In this document: positions 34,094 to 44,234 of the stretch, in pieces
How positions within the stretch are numbered: the stretch's first letter is position 1
How the letters are laid out: each line of letters opens with the position of its first letter
Assembly: GCF_000317105.1 (NCBI RefSeq)
Contig: NC_019693.1
Location: 6,077,227 to 6,141,226 of the forward strand
DNA: 64,000 nucleotides
Source of the DNA: Oscillatoria acuminata PCC 6304
GTDB lineage: Bacteria > Cyanobacteriota > Cyanobacteriia > Cyanobacteriales > Laspinemataceae
Direction: 5' to 3'
The notes under the pieces: generated by a model
The model's database searches: none
What the model was told of the DNA's origin: nothing
The model's input: the letters and a program-made list of their open reading frames with translations, nothing else
Made by a program: the position numbers and the translations under genes

Positions 34094-36949
34094 TTAGGTT
34101 AATCTAGTGGACTTGATTTTACCCCATTTGCGCTTGGCAAAAATCAGCAGCCCGATCGCCCCGATTGTTCCTAACCATTCATGGGGTTCCGGTACTGGTA
34201 CACTCATCAGATCCTCGGGTTGCTGCAAGTCTTCTGTCCCATCTTCGATTTCCCGATCAAAGCGATCGCTGCGGGATTCTGCCTCTTTTAACTGCCGCTT
34301 TTGTTCCTCGTTGACGAGCACGATCGCCGAGGAATAAGGGGAGACAATTTCATAGTGTTTGGCAATGGCATGAATGGCATCTAAATCCGCTAGACTTGCT
34401 GCATCCATCTGTTTAGATAACGCCAGAATCAGTTGCCTTGCACCTAACGGTTCTAATCCCGCTTTGTCTGGAACGGTTGCACGGGTTAGTTGTTGCGGCA
34501 AGGTGGCAAGAGCAGCTTTTGCCGGTTTCTCTACAACCCAGCGATATCCATCCACTACACTCACCGTAGATGGGCCTAATTTGGCAGTAGTCGCGATGCG
34601 CTGTAATACCTCCTCTAAGTCCGTAGAAACGCCCCCGCCAGTGCCTTGAATGGCTTGTAAGGTGCCGTCGTCATACGCTGAGGGTAATCCCCCTAAATGA
34701 ACCATCCATAAGGGACTAGAGAGGGTGAGCAAATCGGGGCTATCTTGGGCTAATTCATAACTGCCGCGATCGCTAATTAAGGCGACTGCATCATAAGTCG
34801 TATCCCCCTGCAATTCCTGGAACTGCTGCAACATTTCCCGATAGTTGAGACTGCCATAATAGGTAATTTGGGCGGGATTCACCTCACTGAGATTGTCCTG
34901 ACGCAGGGGAATCGCACCGGGTGAGGCGGTTAAATAAATATCCGCATCGTTGTTCTCTAAGCGGTTATCGGCAAATCCGTGGCGTTTCAGCCAATTCAGG
35001 GTTTCAGTGACTTCTTTGGCGTGCGATCGCATACTATAGGAGCGATCGACGATGACACCCACCCGTTTCCCTTCGGGTAATATATAATCTTTCTCTGTTA
35101 GAGGTTGCGCCGAAATCTGGTAATCTCCGGGTAACGTGACTTGATGTGTGGTTCCGGATGGGGAATCGGTGGCAGGTAGAAACTCCGGCATCCAAGCATC
35201 ACCGAGGCGTTTGACCGTTTCTCCATGATACTGGCGCTGGGTTTGGCGGGTCCAAAAGACGTTACGTTTTTCCGCTAGTTGTGGCATTGCCCAACCTTGG
35301 GGGCTTTGCATGACTTTATAGGTTAACCAGAGATGCTGTTTCGGCTGTTCTTGGTTGTTAGGATTGTCCCAGGAAGAGAGTCGGGCGGGAACGGGAAACA
35401 CTCGGAGGCGATATTGTCGGGGTCCGACTTGTTCCAACAGCGCTGGGTCAATATTGCGGCGCACTTGGTCGTTATATACTTGTTGGGCTGCACCCCGAGG
35501 GGAAATTTGGAAGACATAGCGATCGCTGCGATCGGCGGTTTCATTTAACCACACTCCCGTTAATACCGCACTTTCAGGCAAGGAAAAGTAATAGAAAACT
35601 TCCTCATTTTGATAGGTTTGGTTTTCATACACCTCATACAATTCTACATCCGCCCAATCTCCCCGTTCGGTGACAGTAATCTCCTGTTGCGCGAGCAAAA
35701 CTCGTTGTTCATTAATATTCAGTAACCCAGCTTTGGCTTCTTCTGGATTAAAGGTGGATTGTATTGCCTTTAAAATGGTTTTGGTTTCTCCCTTTTGGAT
35801 GGGGGTATCAAACAATTCCGCGTAAAGGGTGGCGGCTTTTTCGATATCTGAGCGCGATCCTTGGTACAAAAAGGGTGACATTAACCCATTATACCAATTT
35901 TGCAAGACTTGCGCGGCAGATTCCTCTACCAGGAGGTCCCGATACATAGCCCGGATATGATTATTATCTTCGTGGGTACTGAGGTAGCGATAGGAGAGTA
36001 AATAAGCGTTGAGCAGTCCTTGGCGGATGGAGTCCGATTTTGCTAATAACTCTTGCCGTTCTCGATCCGTTGATGGAGGATTTTCTAAGTATTTAAAGGC
36101 GTGAATTTGGGGTTGTTGCTGAAAGGCTAAAAATAGCACCATCCAGGCTGTTACTACGAATCCTGAGCCAAATACTGCCCATTTTCGTCCGTATTGCTGG
36201 GCAAATTGTTGGATGATTTTGTAGCCCGAATAGATATGAAAAGTCGCCAGGGCTGAGGGCATGGCGATGAATAAGGTGGGACTGAATCCCCAGAATAAAA
36301 AGGTGAAGGGGACCAACCAAATAGCGTGCCAGGAGCTATACCGGAATATATCAATGATTGCTCCTATCCAATCCAAGCTGATCAGGGAGTTGGTCAACCA
36401 GACTGTTAAGGGAACAACATAGAAGAGTAATAATGCGCCTAGATAGAGGCCCATTAATAACATTAAACTGTGGGTGGCGAGTTGTAGCCAAGCTAACTTG
36501 CGATCGCCCTTGGCATAGCCATAGAATAATTCTAGAGCAAATGCAGCCAATGCCAGCAGTGCAGTTCCCACCACCAGGTTACTAGCGGCGGTCATTTCTC
36601 GCAGCATGAATAACCGGACCAGGCAGAGGGTAAATAAAGGCGCTTCGACGCCATAAAACAGGCGAATCAGTTGTAAAGGCTGTTTGCGTAACTTAATGCC
36701 AATTAGGGTACAAACCGTGGGAATGGCGATCGCCCCAATGACTGCCAGGGTAAATGCTAGGGGAATGATTCCTTCAATAGTTGCCTGAACCAAGGGGATT
36801 GCCAACCAAGGTAAGATGCCGAGGTAAACCGTGCTTAAAAATGTGAGATTCCATAGCCAGAAAATGGCAGAAAACAAACTGTGAAGCCAGCCTTTTATAC
36901 TGAATGCTGGAAAAAGGAGGGAAAACAAACCGTGAAGCCAGACTTTCAT
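34094..36949 (-). CDS. PEP-CTERM family integral membrane protein with VIT and vWA domains
   Basis: 951 residues. The N-terminal third has many hydrophobic helices (about eight). A VIT-type beta domain follows (QQEITVTERGDWADVELYEV ... FYYFSLPESAVLTGVWLNE), then a vWA-like domain with the MIDAS-like start GVIVDRSYSMRSHA. The C-terminus is a PEP-CTERM sorting signal: VPVPEPHEWLGTIGAIGLLI, then Lys/Arg (AKRKWGK). This matches the cyanobacterial PEP-CTERM integral membrane family (TIGR02921-type, from memory). No exosortase is in the window. It probably assembles a cell-surface or membrane complex. Confidence 0.75.
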   Translation of the reverse strand: MKVWLHGLFSLLFPAFSIKGWLHSLFSAIFWLWNLTFLSTVYLGILPWLAIPLVQATIEGIIPLAFTLAVIGAIAIPTVCTLIGIKLRKQPLQLIRLFYGVEAPLFTLCLVRLFMLREMTAASNLVVGTALLALAAFALELFYGYAKGDRKLAWLQLATHSLMLLMGLYLGALLLFYVVPLTVWLTNSLISLDWIGAIIDIFRYSSWHAIWLVPFTFLFWGFSPTLFIAMPSALATFHIYSGYKIIQQFAQQYGRKWAVFGSGFVVTAWMVLFLAFQQQPQIHAFKYLENPPSTDRERQELLAKSDSIRQGLLNAYLLSYRYLSTHEDNNHIRAMYRDLLVEESAAQVLQNWYNGLMSPFLYQGSRSDIEKAATLYAELFDTPIQKGETKTILKAIQSTFNPEEAKAGLLNINEQRVLLAQQEITVTERGDWADVELYEVYENQTYQNEEVFYYFSLPESAVLTGVWLNETADRSDRYVFQISPRGAAQQVYNDQVRRNIDPALLEQVGPRQYRLRVFPVPARLSSWDNPNNQEQPKQHLWLTYKVMQSPQGWAMPQLAEKRNVFWTRQTQRQYHGETVKRLGDAWMPEFLPATDSPSGTTHQVTLPGDYQISAQPLTEKDYILPEGKRVGVIVDRSYSMRSHAKEVTETLNWLKRHGFADNRLENNDADIYLTASPGAIPLRQDNLSEVNPAQITYYGSLNYREMLQQFQELQGDTTYDAVALISDRGSYELAQDSPDLLTLSSPLWMVHLGGLPSAYDDGTLQAIQGTGGGVSTDLEEVLQRIATTAKLGPSTVSVVDGYRWVVEKPAKAALATLPQQLTRATVPDKAGLEPLGARQLILALSKQMDAASLADLDAIHAIAKHYEIVSPYSSAIVLVNEEQKRQLKEAESRSDRFDREIEDGTEDLQQPEDLMSVPVPEPHEWLGTIGAIGLLIFAKRKWGKIKSTRLT

Positions 36950-37247
36950 ACTGAACTCCAGAAAAAGGAGGGATAGAGGGGAACCAGAGGAGGGATCGTC
37001 TGCTTTGCTGAGGCGATCGCATCGCTACAGTTGAGCTTAGGGATCCGATGCCTCAACTCCTGGGACTGTTCGATTCCCTGGGGTGATCATCGGCAACGAA
37101 CCCATCTCTCTTTCCCTATTGAATCCACGAAAATTCAAAACGTCAAGACACTCTCCCCATTGGTTTAAATCCCTTGGTGAAAGAAAAATCAAAACCGGCA
37201 GAGGTTCGTATCCTCCGCCGGTTTTCGCAACAACTGCAAGCACTTCC

Positions 37248-37622
37248 CTACATTTTCCAACTTGCCACAGCTAAACAGCCCCAACCGAGTAAAAAGGCTG
37301 CGCCACCAATGGGGGTGATCGCACCTAACCCCTTGATGCCAGATAAACTGAGGGTATATAAGCTGCCGGAAAAGAGTAAGATGCCAACGATGAAGGCAAA
37401 TCCAGCCACTCGCAGCCAGAGAGACGGGGTTTCAGTTTGGGTTAAAGCCAATCCCACAAACAACAGGGCCAAGGCGTGATACATTTGATACTTTGCGCCC
37501 GTCTCGAAAATTTCCATCGACCTCTCACTGAGTTGGGGTTTCAAGGCGTGAGAGGCAAAGGCCCCGGCAGCGACGGAGAGTCCCGCCAAAATTGAGGCAG
37601 TTACCATAAAAAGTTGCGCCAT
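37248..37622 (-). CDS. DUF423 family membrane protein
   Basis: 124 residues with four hydrophobic helices and the DUF423 landmarks GAFASHALKPQLSERSMEIF, TGAKYQMYHALALLF and PIGGAAFLLGWGCLA. A small inner-membrane protein of unknown function, present in many bacteria. ATG start; the upstream space holds a promoter-sized gap. Confidence 0.9.
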   Translation of the reverse strand: MAQLFMVTASILAGLSVAAGAFASHALKPQLSERSMEIFETGAKYQMYHALALLFVGLALTQTETPSLWLRVAGFAFIVGILLFSGSLYTLSLSGIKGLGAITPIGGAAFLLGWGCLAVASWKM

Positions 37623-37669
37623 CGATTCACTCCTGAAGTGCGAGTCTGGTTACCCAACTGGATAGGAAG

Positions 37670-38098
37670 TTATCCAAAATTAAACGAATAGTAAATTTCC
37701 CCCCGATCGCTGACTTCAAAATCAGCGTCAAATTCTACGGCTTTTTCATCTAAAAATTTTCGGGCTTTTTTCACCGATAATCCGGCTTCCATTGCTAACC
37801 GCATCACCGTAATTTTGCCATCATGGGCCTGAATGACCTGATAAAAAATCGACTGAATGCGATCGCGTTCATGTTTAACCTGCAAATGATAACCCTCCTT
37901 ATTATCCCGATACAATCCCCAAGCCATTGCCCCTCCTTGGAGGGTAAAAGGGAAGCCCAATAAAAGAATGCAGGCTTTCAGTTCCTCTCTATCTTGAGCA
38001 GGAGTATCCGGATTGTTTAACTTTTCCATAGCCACTCCTAAAACGGAGAGTCCTAGGAGCATAAATAGTGCTGATGCTGATTTTTTCAACCGTTTCAT
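37670..38098 (-). CDS. Membrane-anchored protein, tandem paralog 1
   Basis: 142 residues: two N-terminal hydrophobic helices (SALFMLLGLSVLGVAM and ILLLGFPFTLQGGAMAWGLY), then a winged-helix-like C-terminal domain (DRIQSIFYQVIQAHDGKITV, SVKKARKFLDEKAVEFDADF, DRGEIYYSF). It is clearly homologous to the next gene (38214-38651). I infer gene duplication. Function unknown. Confidence 0.7.
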   Translation of the reverse strand: MKRLKKSASALFMLLGLSVLGVAMEKLNNPDTPAQDREELKACILLLGFPFTLQGGAMAWGLYRDNKEGYHLQVKHERDRIQSIFYQVIQAHDGKITVMRLAMEAGLSVKKARKFLDEKAVEFDADFEVSDRGEIYYSFNFG

Positions 38099-38213
38099 AA
38101 TTTCAATCTAATCGGTTTTATAGGTCGGTATTTTGGCTCAACCTGGCTTTCCCCCCTCCTTCATTCTCCCCCCCTTTAAACCCGGAAATGTTCCGGGATT
38201 GTATAGAGTCTAT

Positions 38214-38651
38214 TTAGACTTTAAATCGATAGATCACATCCCCGCGATCGCTCACTTCAAAATCGGCATTAAAGGCTTTAGCTTGTTCTTCTAAATATTG
38301 CTGGGCTTGATGAGCAGATAGCTGAGTTTCCATCGCAAAGTGCAGGGCCGTAATTTGGCCATTACGTTCTCGGAGCATTTGGAAAAAGATCCCCTGGAGG
38401 CGATCGCTTTCCTCCTTATCCAAAGCCAGCTTTTTATTTTTGCCCTCGCGATAGAGACCCCAAGCTAACCATCCACCCACCCCCACTGCTGGAATTCCAA
38501 TCCCGAACCCTACGAGGGCGAGATCTCTGCTCTCGTCTTGCTGATCGGGGTCAGTTTCCCCTAACCCCGAGACAGCCATGATCAGACAAAAAAATCCAAA
38601 AGCCAGTAACAAACCCGCCGCCACCGTTTTAATCGGTTTCATAAACTCCAC
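38214..38651 (-). CDS. Membrane-anchored protein, tandem paralog 2
   Basis: 145 residues with the same plan as its neighbour: two N-terminal helices (TVAAGLLLAFGFFCLIMAVS and GFGIGIPAVGVGGWLAWGLY) and the same C-terminal domain (LQGIFFQMLRERNGQITALH, ADFEVSDRGDVIYRF). The shared ending 'DADFEVSDRG' makes the relationship certain. Function unknown. Confidence 0.7.
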   Translation of the reverse strand: MEFMKPIKTVAAGLLLAFGFFCLIMAVSGLGETDPDQQDESRDLALVGFGIGIPAVGVGGWLAWGLYREGKNKKLALDKEESDRLQGIFFQMLRERNGQITALHFAMETQLSAHQAQQYLEEQAKAFNADFEVSDRGDVIYRFKV

Positions 38652-38732
38652 CGGACTTTGTAAAATTTCCCGAAATTCTAGCCTACTTTCTTGACCCTTG
38701 TCATCGGGTAGCTGGGATGGATTTTTCCTCAG

Positions 38733-39419
38733 TTAGCGCCGAATTGCTTCTAGGAGGCGAGAATAATAAAACCGCGTGCTGGTCATTTCTTGGCGAGCGA
38801 TCGCAAAGCCATTTTTAGCCAGAATTGCGACAATATCCGCTTCTCGATGTTGGTAAGCCCGAGTGGTTTTACTCGGACCGGGGAATAATTCCCCCACCTT
38901 CTTCAAAGCACTCAGGGCAACGGTTTTCGGGGCGAAACTCAGAATCACCCGCTCCTGTGCCAAAGAACAGAGATGGCCGATCATCTCTGCCGCCTTATCC
39001 TGGGGATAGTGAATCAGCACATCCAGACAAATCACCGTATGATAGCGTCCACTTAACGATTCTAAATCCTGGGCTGCAAAAGAAATCGTATTGCTAGGAC
39101 CCAACAGGGTTTTAGCCCGTTGGTATGCTTCAGCCACCATTTTTTCAGAAATATCGCTGCCATAGACCATTGCACCGGCTTGTCCCAGGGGAATACTCAG
39201 ACTGCCGACGCCGCAACCCGCATCACAAATTGATAACCCCTGCAAATTGTCATCGGCTTGTAGCCACGCCAGGACGCGATCGACCGTTTGCTGATGTCCC
39301 TTGCGGATATCTAACTGAACTTTATTGACCTCTTCTGTGCCATAAATTCTGCGCCAGCGATCGAACCCGGTGGCATTAAAATACTCCCTGACTACGGTTT
39401 TATCATCTACTGCGTTCAT
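38733..39419 (-). CDS. chlM: Magnesium-protoporphyrin IX methyltransferase
   Basis: 228 residues. The N-terminus VREYFNATGFDRWRRIYG and the SAM motif ICDAGCGVGSLSIPL are characteristic of ChlM/BchM, and FDRWRRIYGT is particularly diagnostic. It methylates the C13 propionate of Mg-protoporphyrin IX, the step after Mg chelatase, at the thylakoid/cytoplasm border. The C-terminus (STRFYYSRLLEAIRR) also fits. The gene stands alone between the paralog pair and mgsA. Confidence 0.93.
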   Translation of the reverse strand: MNAVDDKTVVREYFNATGFDRWRRIYGTEEVNKVQLDIRKGHQQTVDRVLAWLQADDNLQGLSICDAGCGVGSLSIPLGQAGAMVYGSDISEKMVAEAYQRAKTLLGPSNTISFAAQDLESLSGRYHTVICLDVLIHYPQDKAAEMIGHLCSLAQERVILSFAPKTVALSALKKVGELFPGPSKTTRAYQHREADIVAILAKNGFAIARQEMTSTRFYYSRLLEAIRR

Positions 39420-39520
39420 TGCGATGCCTGTTGCTCTGTTGTGTCCAGCCTCTTAACTTACCACATTCTTTCATCCAGAAAAGGTCGCCAGTTTCCGGGT
39501 TCTGTTGCCAATTCAAGGGA

Positions 39521-39895
39521 TCAAGCGGGGGTCAAACTGGGCATGATTGCCTCTGCGGTAGCGAGATTTGTTGCTAGGGGGGTTTGCTGGAGGTTACAAA
39601 TTCGCAGGAGTGCTTGAATATCGGGTTCGTGGGGTTGAGCAAACAGGGGATCGATCAGGAAAATCACCGCTTTCACCGTCCCTTCGACGACTTGGGCGGC
39701 AATTTGAGAATCTCCCCCCATCGGTCCCGATTGCATGAGTTGGACTTCGAGTCCCGTGGCTTGATTAATTCTAGCCCCGGTAGTTCCGGTGGCAATTAGA
39801 TGATATTGGGACAGGATAGCCGAATGCTTTTGAGCAAAGGTGACCATTTCATCTTTTTTGCGATCGTGGGCGATTAAGGCAATGATTGAGGACAT
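39521..39895 (-). CDS. mgsA: Methylglyoxal synthase
   Basis: 124 residues from the ATG at 39895; an earlier frame start (39964) adds a segment unlike the family. Visible: IALIAHDRKKDEM, LIATGTTGARINQATGLEV, SGPMGGDSQIAAQV (catalytic Asp) and FLIDPLFAQPHEPDIQAL (catalytic His). It converts dihydroxyacetone phosphate to methylglyoxal in the cytosol. It follows nagA on the same strand with a 52-bp gap, so the two may be co-transcribed. Confidence 0.93.
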   Translation of the reverse strand: MSSIIALIAHDRKKDEMVTFAQKHSAILSQYHLIATGTTGARINQATGLEVQLMQSGPMGGDSQIAAQVVEGTVKAVIFLIDPLFAQPHEPDIQALLRICNLQQTPLATNLATAEAIMPSLTPA

Positions 39896-39947
39896 GAGAT
39901 TAAATCCGGTGGGCGCTTTGAAGTGGCCCCAGAGAGGGTCTATGCCG

Positions 39948-41189
39948 CTAGTCCAGGGGTCCAAGTCGCTCCCAGGTTAACAAATTTTCCGATTCATCGA
40001 GATGCCAGCGAAGTAAAGAAGCCGGTTGACCAATGTTTAACTGGGGTAAGCCGATCGCCCATCGGGGAGATTTCGTTGCCAAGGCGATCGCATCTCCCAC
40101 TTCACAGAGTCCCCATTTGACTAAATTCTGCACCCCAGTCAGCAGGGGTAAGGTGGTTCCGGCAAGAGTGCCATTTTCTAGGCGGGCGGTCCCGTTAATC
40201 ACTTCAATTTGACGACTATCCCAGGGATATTTCCCATCCGGGAGTCCCAAAGGAGAGAGGGCATCACTGACGAGAAAAATGCCCTTGTAATAGTGACTGG
40301 CGCGCAGCAGCAACTCAATGGTAATCGGAGAAACGTGCTCACCATCGGCAATTAATCCACATTTGACCTCCGGATGGACGATCGCCGCCCCTAATAAACC
40401 CGGTTGCCGGTGATGAATCCCTGGCATGGCATTAAAAGCATGAGTCACCATACTTGCACCGCGATTAAAGGCGGCGGTAGCTTGTTCTGCGGTGGCGAGG
40501 GAGTGACCCAAACTGATGGTAATTCCCAGGGAATGCAGATAGTCTAGGGTTTCACCACTGGGGTCTAATTCCGGTGCCAGGGTGATAATTTTGACCAGTT
40601 GGGCATAGTCTCCTAAAACGCGCTTGACATTTTCCAGAGTGAGGGGGAGGAGATATTCCCCAGGATGCGCGCCGCGTTTGTCCGGATTGAGGAAGGGTCC
40701 TTCTAAGTGAACGCCGCCAATTTTAGCCGTTCGTTGATTTTGGGGACAGGAATATTTGGAATTCTTGATAAATGAGGATAAGGTAGCGAGCGATCGCTGA
40801 ATATTTTCCACCGAAGTTGTGACGAGGGTGGGGAGAAAGACATCTACGCCTTCGTGCCACAGAAATTGACAAATGTCCTGGAGTTTGTCAAAATCAGCCA
40901 ATTCTAGATCGGGAAAGGCCAGTCCTAAAGCGCCATTAATTTGGAGATCAACCCCGCCCAAAGAAACCCAGTCGCCTTCTACATCAAGTAAGGCCATGTC
41001 TTGTAAATTTTCCACAGAGGGAATGGGAGGCTTCTCGGTTTTCATCGGTTGAATCACCGCGATCGCACCCTGTTGATCAATTCGCAGCCAGTGCAAGTCC
41101 TCATAACCGGGAAGTTGAGCGTTGATAATATCCAAGTTGTTGCAACCCGAGATGGGCAGAAGAGTGCGGAGGCGTGATAGTGGAGTCAT
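39948..41189 (-). CDS. nagA: N-acetylglucosamine-6-phosphate deacetylase
   Basis: 413 residues from ATG at 41189; a TTG five codons upstream is less likely. Amidohydrolase motifs: GVDLQINGALGLAF, VHLEGPFLNPDKRGAHP (metal-ligand Glu), ISLGHSLATAEQATAAF (His), MVTHAFNAMPGIHHRQPG (His) and LVSDALSPLGLPDGKY (catalytic Asp). It removes acetate from GlcNAc-6-phosphate, for amino-sugar recycling. The N-terminal first 30 residues are poorly conserved. Confidence 0.92.
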   Translation of the reverse strand: MTPLSRLRTLLPISGCNNLDIINAQLPGYEDLHWLRIDQQGAIAVIQPMKTEKPPIPSVENLQDMALLDVEGDWVSLGGVDLQINGALGLAFPDLELADFDKLQDICQFLWHEGVDVFLPTLVTTSVENIQRSLATLSSFIKNSKYSCPQNQRTAKIGGVHLEGPFLNPDKRGAHPGEYLLPLTLENVKRVLGDYAQLVKIITLAPELDPSGETLDYLHSLGITISLGHSLATAEQATAAFNRGASMVTHAFNAMPGIHHRQPGLLGAAIVHPEVKCGLIADGEHVSPITIELLLRASHYYKGIFLVSDALSPLGLPDGKYPWDSRQIEVINGTARLENGTLAGTTLPLLTGVQNLVKWGLCEVGDAIALATKSPRWAIGLPQLNIGQPASLLRWHLDESENLLTWERLGPLD

Positions 41190-41509
41190 CGAGGTGGTTA
41201 TCAAACAAAAAGGTAAGTGGGAATCTCAAAGAGATTAGGAGGGTTTAGCTCAGGGATTTTGGGTGTTAAATTTTAGGGTTAGCATGAGAATTTTTCGGAT
41301 TCCCAGTCTTTTTTGAGGGGTGAATTCGGGTTAATTGACCCCCGGCAGTTGAGGCTCAATTTCCGAGGGTTAGCCCTGAGATTGGCGCTGGACATGACAT
41401 CTGCGACCCTACCCTAATTTTTAACGTTAAACTCTCAAATTTAAACCTTCAAATTTAACATTTTCCCTGTAAAATCTTAAATTTCCAATCTAAAATCTCA
41501 AAACATCCC

Positions 41510-42031
41510 ATGAGTCAACCCCAAATCGGCATTATTATGGGCAGCGATTCGGATCTGCCGACGATGAAAGAGGCGATCGCAGTCTGTGAGGAATTTAAGG
41601 TTCCGGTAGAGGTGGCGATCGTCTCCGCTCATCGTACCCCGGAACGGATGGTGCAGTATGCTTCCCAGGCGCATGATCGCGGACTGAAAGTGATTATTGC
41701 CGGTGCAGGAGGGGCCGCCCATCTCCCGGGAATGGTGGCGGCACTGACTCCTTTACCCGTGATTGGGGTTCCCGTAGCGAGTCGGCACCTGACCGGGGTG
41801 GACTCTCTTTACTCTATTGTACAAATGCCCGGAGGAATTCCGGTGGCAACCGTGGCGATCGGAAATGCCAAAAATGCTGGATTGTTAGCGGTGCAAATTT
41901 TAGCCACCCATCAGCCGGAATTGCTGGATCTCGTGCAACAGTACCGCCAAAGCCTCAAGGACTCGGTGATGGAAAAGCAGGCCAAGTTGGAGCAACTGGG
42001 TTATCAAGAATACTTAACTCAGATGTCCTGA
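41510..42031 (+). CDS. purE: N5-carboxyaminoimidazole ribonucleotide mutase
   Basis: 173 residues. [17 protein letters not shown] (phosphate-binding SDSD), [10 protein letters not shown] (catalytic His), [13 protein letters not shown] and PVIGVPV are the PurE signature, and [20 protein letters not shown] completes it. It rearranges N5-CAIR to CAIR in purine synthesis, in the cytosol as an octamer. The upstream space (305 bp) is AT-rich with AAATTT-type repeats and shows no other gene. Confidence 0.97.
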   Translation: MSQPQIGIIMGSDSDLPTMKEAIAVCEEFKVPVEVAIVSAHRTPERMVQYASQAHDRGLKVIIAGAGGAAHLPGMVAALTPLPVIGVPVASRHLTGVDSLYSIVQMPGGIPVATVAIGNAKNAGLLAVQILATHQPELLDLVQQYRQSLKDSVMEKQAKLEQLGYQEYLTQMS

Positions 42032-42156
42032 TTTCTAGGGGGGTCTAGGGATGCCGACCCTTAGAAATCGAGAGGTTTGAGCCATCAAAAGCAGCGAGTT
42101 GGGGAAGATTTCAGAGATGTTTCTCTCCAGCACCCGAAACAAGCGTCTCAATAAAT

Positions 42157-42170
42157 GTAAACTCTGATAC
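42157..42170 (+). promoter_or_regulatory. NtcA-type box upstream of amt
   Basis: GTAAACTCTGATAC matches the NtcA consensus GTA-N8-TAC exactly. TAGAAT and TGCAAT -10-like hexamers follow 13 and 22 bases downstream. It lies 252 bp upstream of the ammonium transporter start, a gene commonly activated by NtcA and 2-oxoglutarate under nitrogen limitation. In vivo use is inference. Confidence 0.65.
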
Positions 42171-42422
42171 AGAATGAAATTCCTAGAATTGGTGCAATCA
42201 TTGTGACTCGGAGCATGGAGATCCGTCGGCTTTTTCCGAAAACAGGGGCGGTGGCGTCAAGTTCCGGCGCTCATCCGAAGTTCCCTAGCCTAAGTCATGT
42301 TAGAAAATCACCAGCTCCGAAGTCTGGAACGTGCAAATTGGGGACAACTTACGACAAATCAGACGTAGGCGACTGCCCAGCTTTCCACTTCAAATAAAGC
42401 ACCCACTTGCTCCGGCAATTTA

Positions 42423-43985
42423 ATGTGCTTGACCCATTCACCGCAAAGTCCGACAATGACCTCTAAACTAAACTTCAGCCAGAAATCAAAACCCAGATAT
42501 CGTAGGCGGCGGTCTTCCCTTCGGAATGCCCCCCTGCGCCAAGAGAACTCGATTTTTCAAAAATTGTTCTCTGCGATTGGGAGACTCTCCCCCTCATGGA
42601 AAGCCTGCATTCCTTTAGCCAGCATCATTTTGCTGCTATCGGCCTATTCTGCGGTGGCCCAATCTCCTCCAGGGGACCTACCGGACACCTTAACGGACAC
42701 CGAACAACTCCGCATCGCTCTGGATACCATGTGGGTGGTGATTGCCTCCATTTTGGTCATCTTTATGAACGCCGGGTTTGGAATGTTGGAAACCGGCTTT
42801 TGCCGTCAAAAAAATGCGGTCAACATCCTCTCCAAAAACCTGATCGTCTTCGCCTTAGCCACCGTGGCATTCTGGGCGATCGGATTTGGCTTTATGTTCG
42901 GGGATGGTAACCCCTTCATCGGCTTTAGCGGCTTTTTCCTCGCCGGACCGGACAACAGTCCCGCGATCGAGGAGGCTTATGTTGGAGTCTTCGATTCTCT
43001 CAGTTGGACCGGAGTCCCCCTCGCTGCCAAGTTTTTATTCCAAGTCGCCTTTGCCGGTACTGCCGCCACCATTGTTTCGGGTGCCGTTGCTGAACGGATT
43101 AAGTTTGTTGACTTCTTAATCTTCAGTCTCTTACTGGTGGGAATTGCCTACCCTATCACCGGACATTGGGTCTGGGGTGGGGGCTGGCTTGCCGATTTAG
43201 GCTTTATGGATTTTGCCGGATCCACCGTGGTTCACTCCGTGGGAGGCTGGGCCGCACTGATGGGGGCGGCTTTCCTAGGGCCACGTCTCGGTAAATATCA
43301 AGATGGACGTCCCGTGGCTTTACCGGGACATAACATGAGTATCGCCACCTTGGGATGTTTAATCCTGTGGATCGGCTGGTTTGGGTTTAACCCCGGTTCA
43401 ACAATGGCCGCTGACCATACCATTGCCCATATTGCCGTTACCACGAATATTGCTGCGGCTACAGGGGGTATCGCTGCCACCATTGTTGCTTGGATGTATC
43501 TGGGTAAACCTGACCTTTCCATGATTATCAACGGTATCCTGGCTGGACTAGTGGCCATTACTGCCGGTTGTGATGGGGTTAGCGTATTTGGGGCCGCCAT
43601 TATCGGGGCTGTGGGTGGCATTTTGGTCGTGTTCGCCGTCACCTTATTTGACAGTATCCAAATTGATGACCCAGTAGGGGCGACCTCCGTTCACCTCGTC
43701 AATGGAATCTGGGGAACCTTAGCCGTGGGTCTGTTTAATGTAGACAGCGGTTTATTCTATACCGGGAGTCTGGGCCAATTGGGGGTCCAATTCCTCGGCG
43801 TTGCCTCCATTGGCGGGATGACGGTCCTCGTGACGACTCTTTTCTGGTTAGCCCTCAAATCTTCCTTGGGGATCCGAGTCACTGAAGATGAAGAGTTGAA
43901 AGGCTTGGATATTGCCGAACATGGCATGGAAGCGTACAGTGGCTTCCTCAAGGATAATCGCGGGATGGCCGGGGGAAGTCCCTAG
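42423..43985 (+). CDS. amt: Ammonium transporter (Amt family)
   Basis: 520 residues; a second possible start is MTSKLNF at 42456. A basic N-terminus and a signal-like hydrophobic stretch ([20 protein letters not shown]) precede the mature start. Eleven transmembrane segments are visible, with [56 protein letters not shown] (pore His) and [20 protein letters not shown] (second pore His). It conducts ammonium/ammonia through the plasma membrane. An NtcA box lies upstream. Confidence 0.97.
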   Translation: MCLTHSPQSPTMTSKLNFSQKSKPRYRRRRSSLRNAPLRQENSIFQKLFSAIGRLSPSWKACIPLASIILLLSAYSAVAQSPPGDLPDTLTDTEQLRIALDTMWVVIASILVIFMNAGFGMLETGFCRQKNAVNILSKNLIVFALATVAFWAIGFGFMFGDGNPFIGFSGFFLAGPDNSPAIEEAYVGVFDSLSWTGVPLAAKFLFQVAFAGTAATIVSGAVAERIKFVDFLIFSLLLVGIAYPITGHWVWGGGWLADLGFMDFAGSTVVHSVGGWAALMGAAFLGPRLGKYQDGRPVALPGHNMSIATLGCLILWIGWFGFNPGSTMAADHTIAHIAVTTNIAAATGGIAATIVAWMYLGKPDLSMIINGILAGLVAITAGCDGVSVFGAAIIGAVGGILVVFAVTLFDSIQIDDPVGATSVHLVNGIWGTLAVGLFNVDSGLFYTGSLGQLGVQFLGVASIGGMTVLVTTLFWLALKSSLGIRVTEDEELKGLDIAEHGMEAYSGFLKDNRGMAGGSP

Positions 43986-44234
43986 TCTAGCGGTGCAGTC
44001 TGCACTTTCAAAATTTAATATTCGCTATATTTGCGGTCTTAGGAGGATTTTTAATACACTGGAAGTATCTCCTGACCGCATTTTTTTTGCCCCCTGGTGC
44101 GACGAGTAGCCATGAGCGTCCGGGCAAGGTCTTTTTCAAGGTGCAGAGTAGGTCGGGAATTTATTGTTGCGTAGCGATCGACGGCATTGCGTTTAAATTT
44201 GCGTTCAAACCCGGTTCTGTCTAAATTCGCGGTC

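Noticed and set aside
39896-39964. Longer N-terminus of mgsA
   Set aside because: The extra 23 residues (MDPWTSGIDPLWG...) overlap the nagA end and do not match methylglyoxal synthase.
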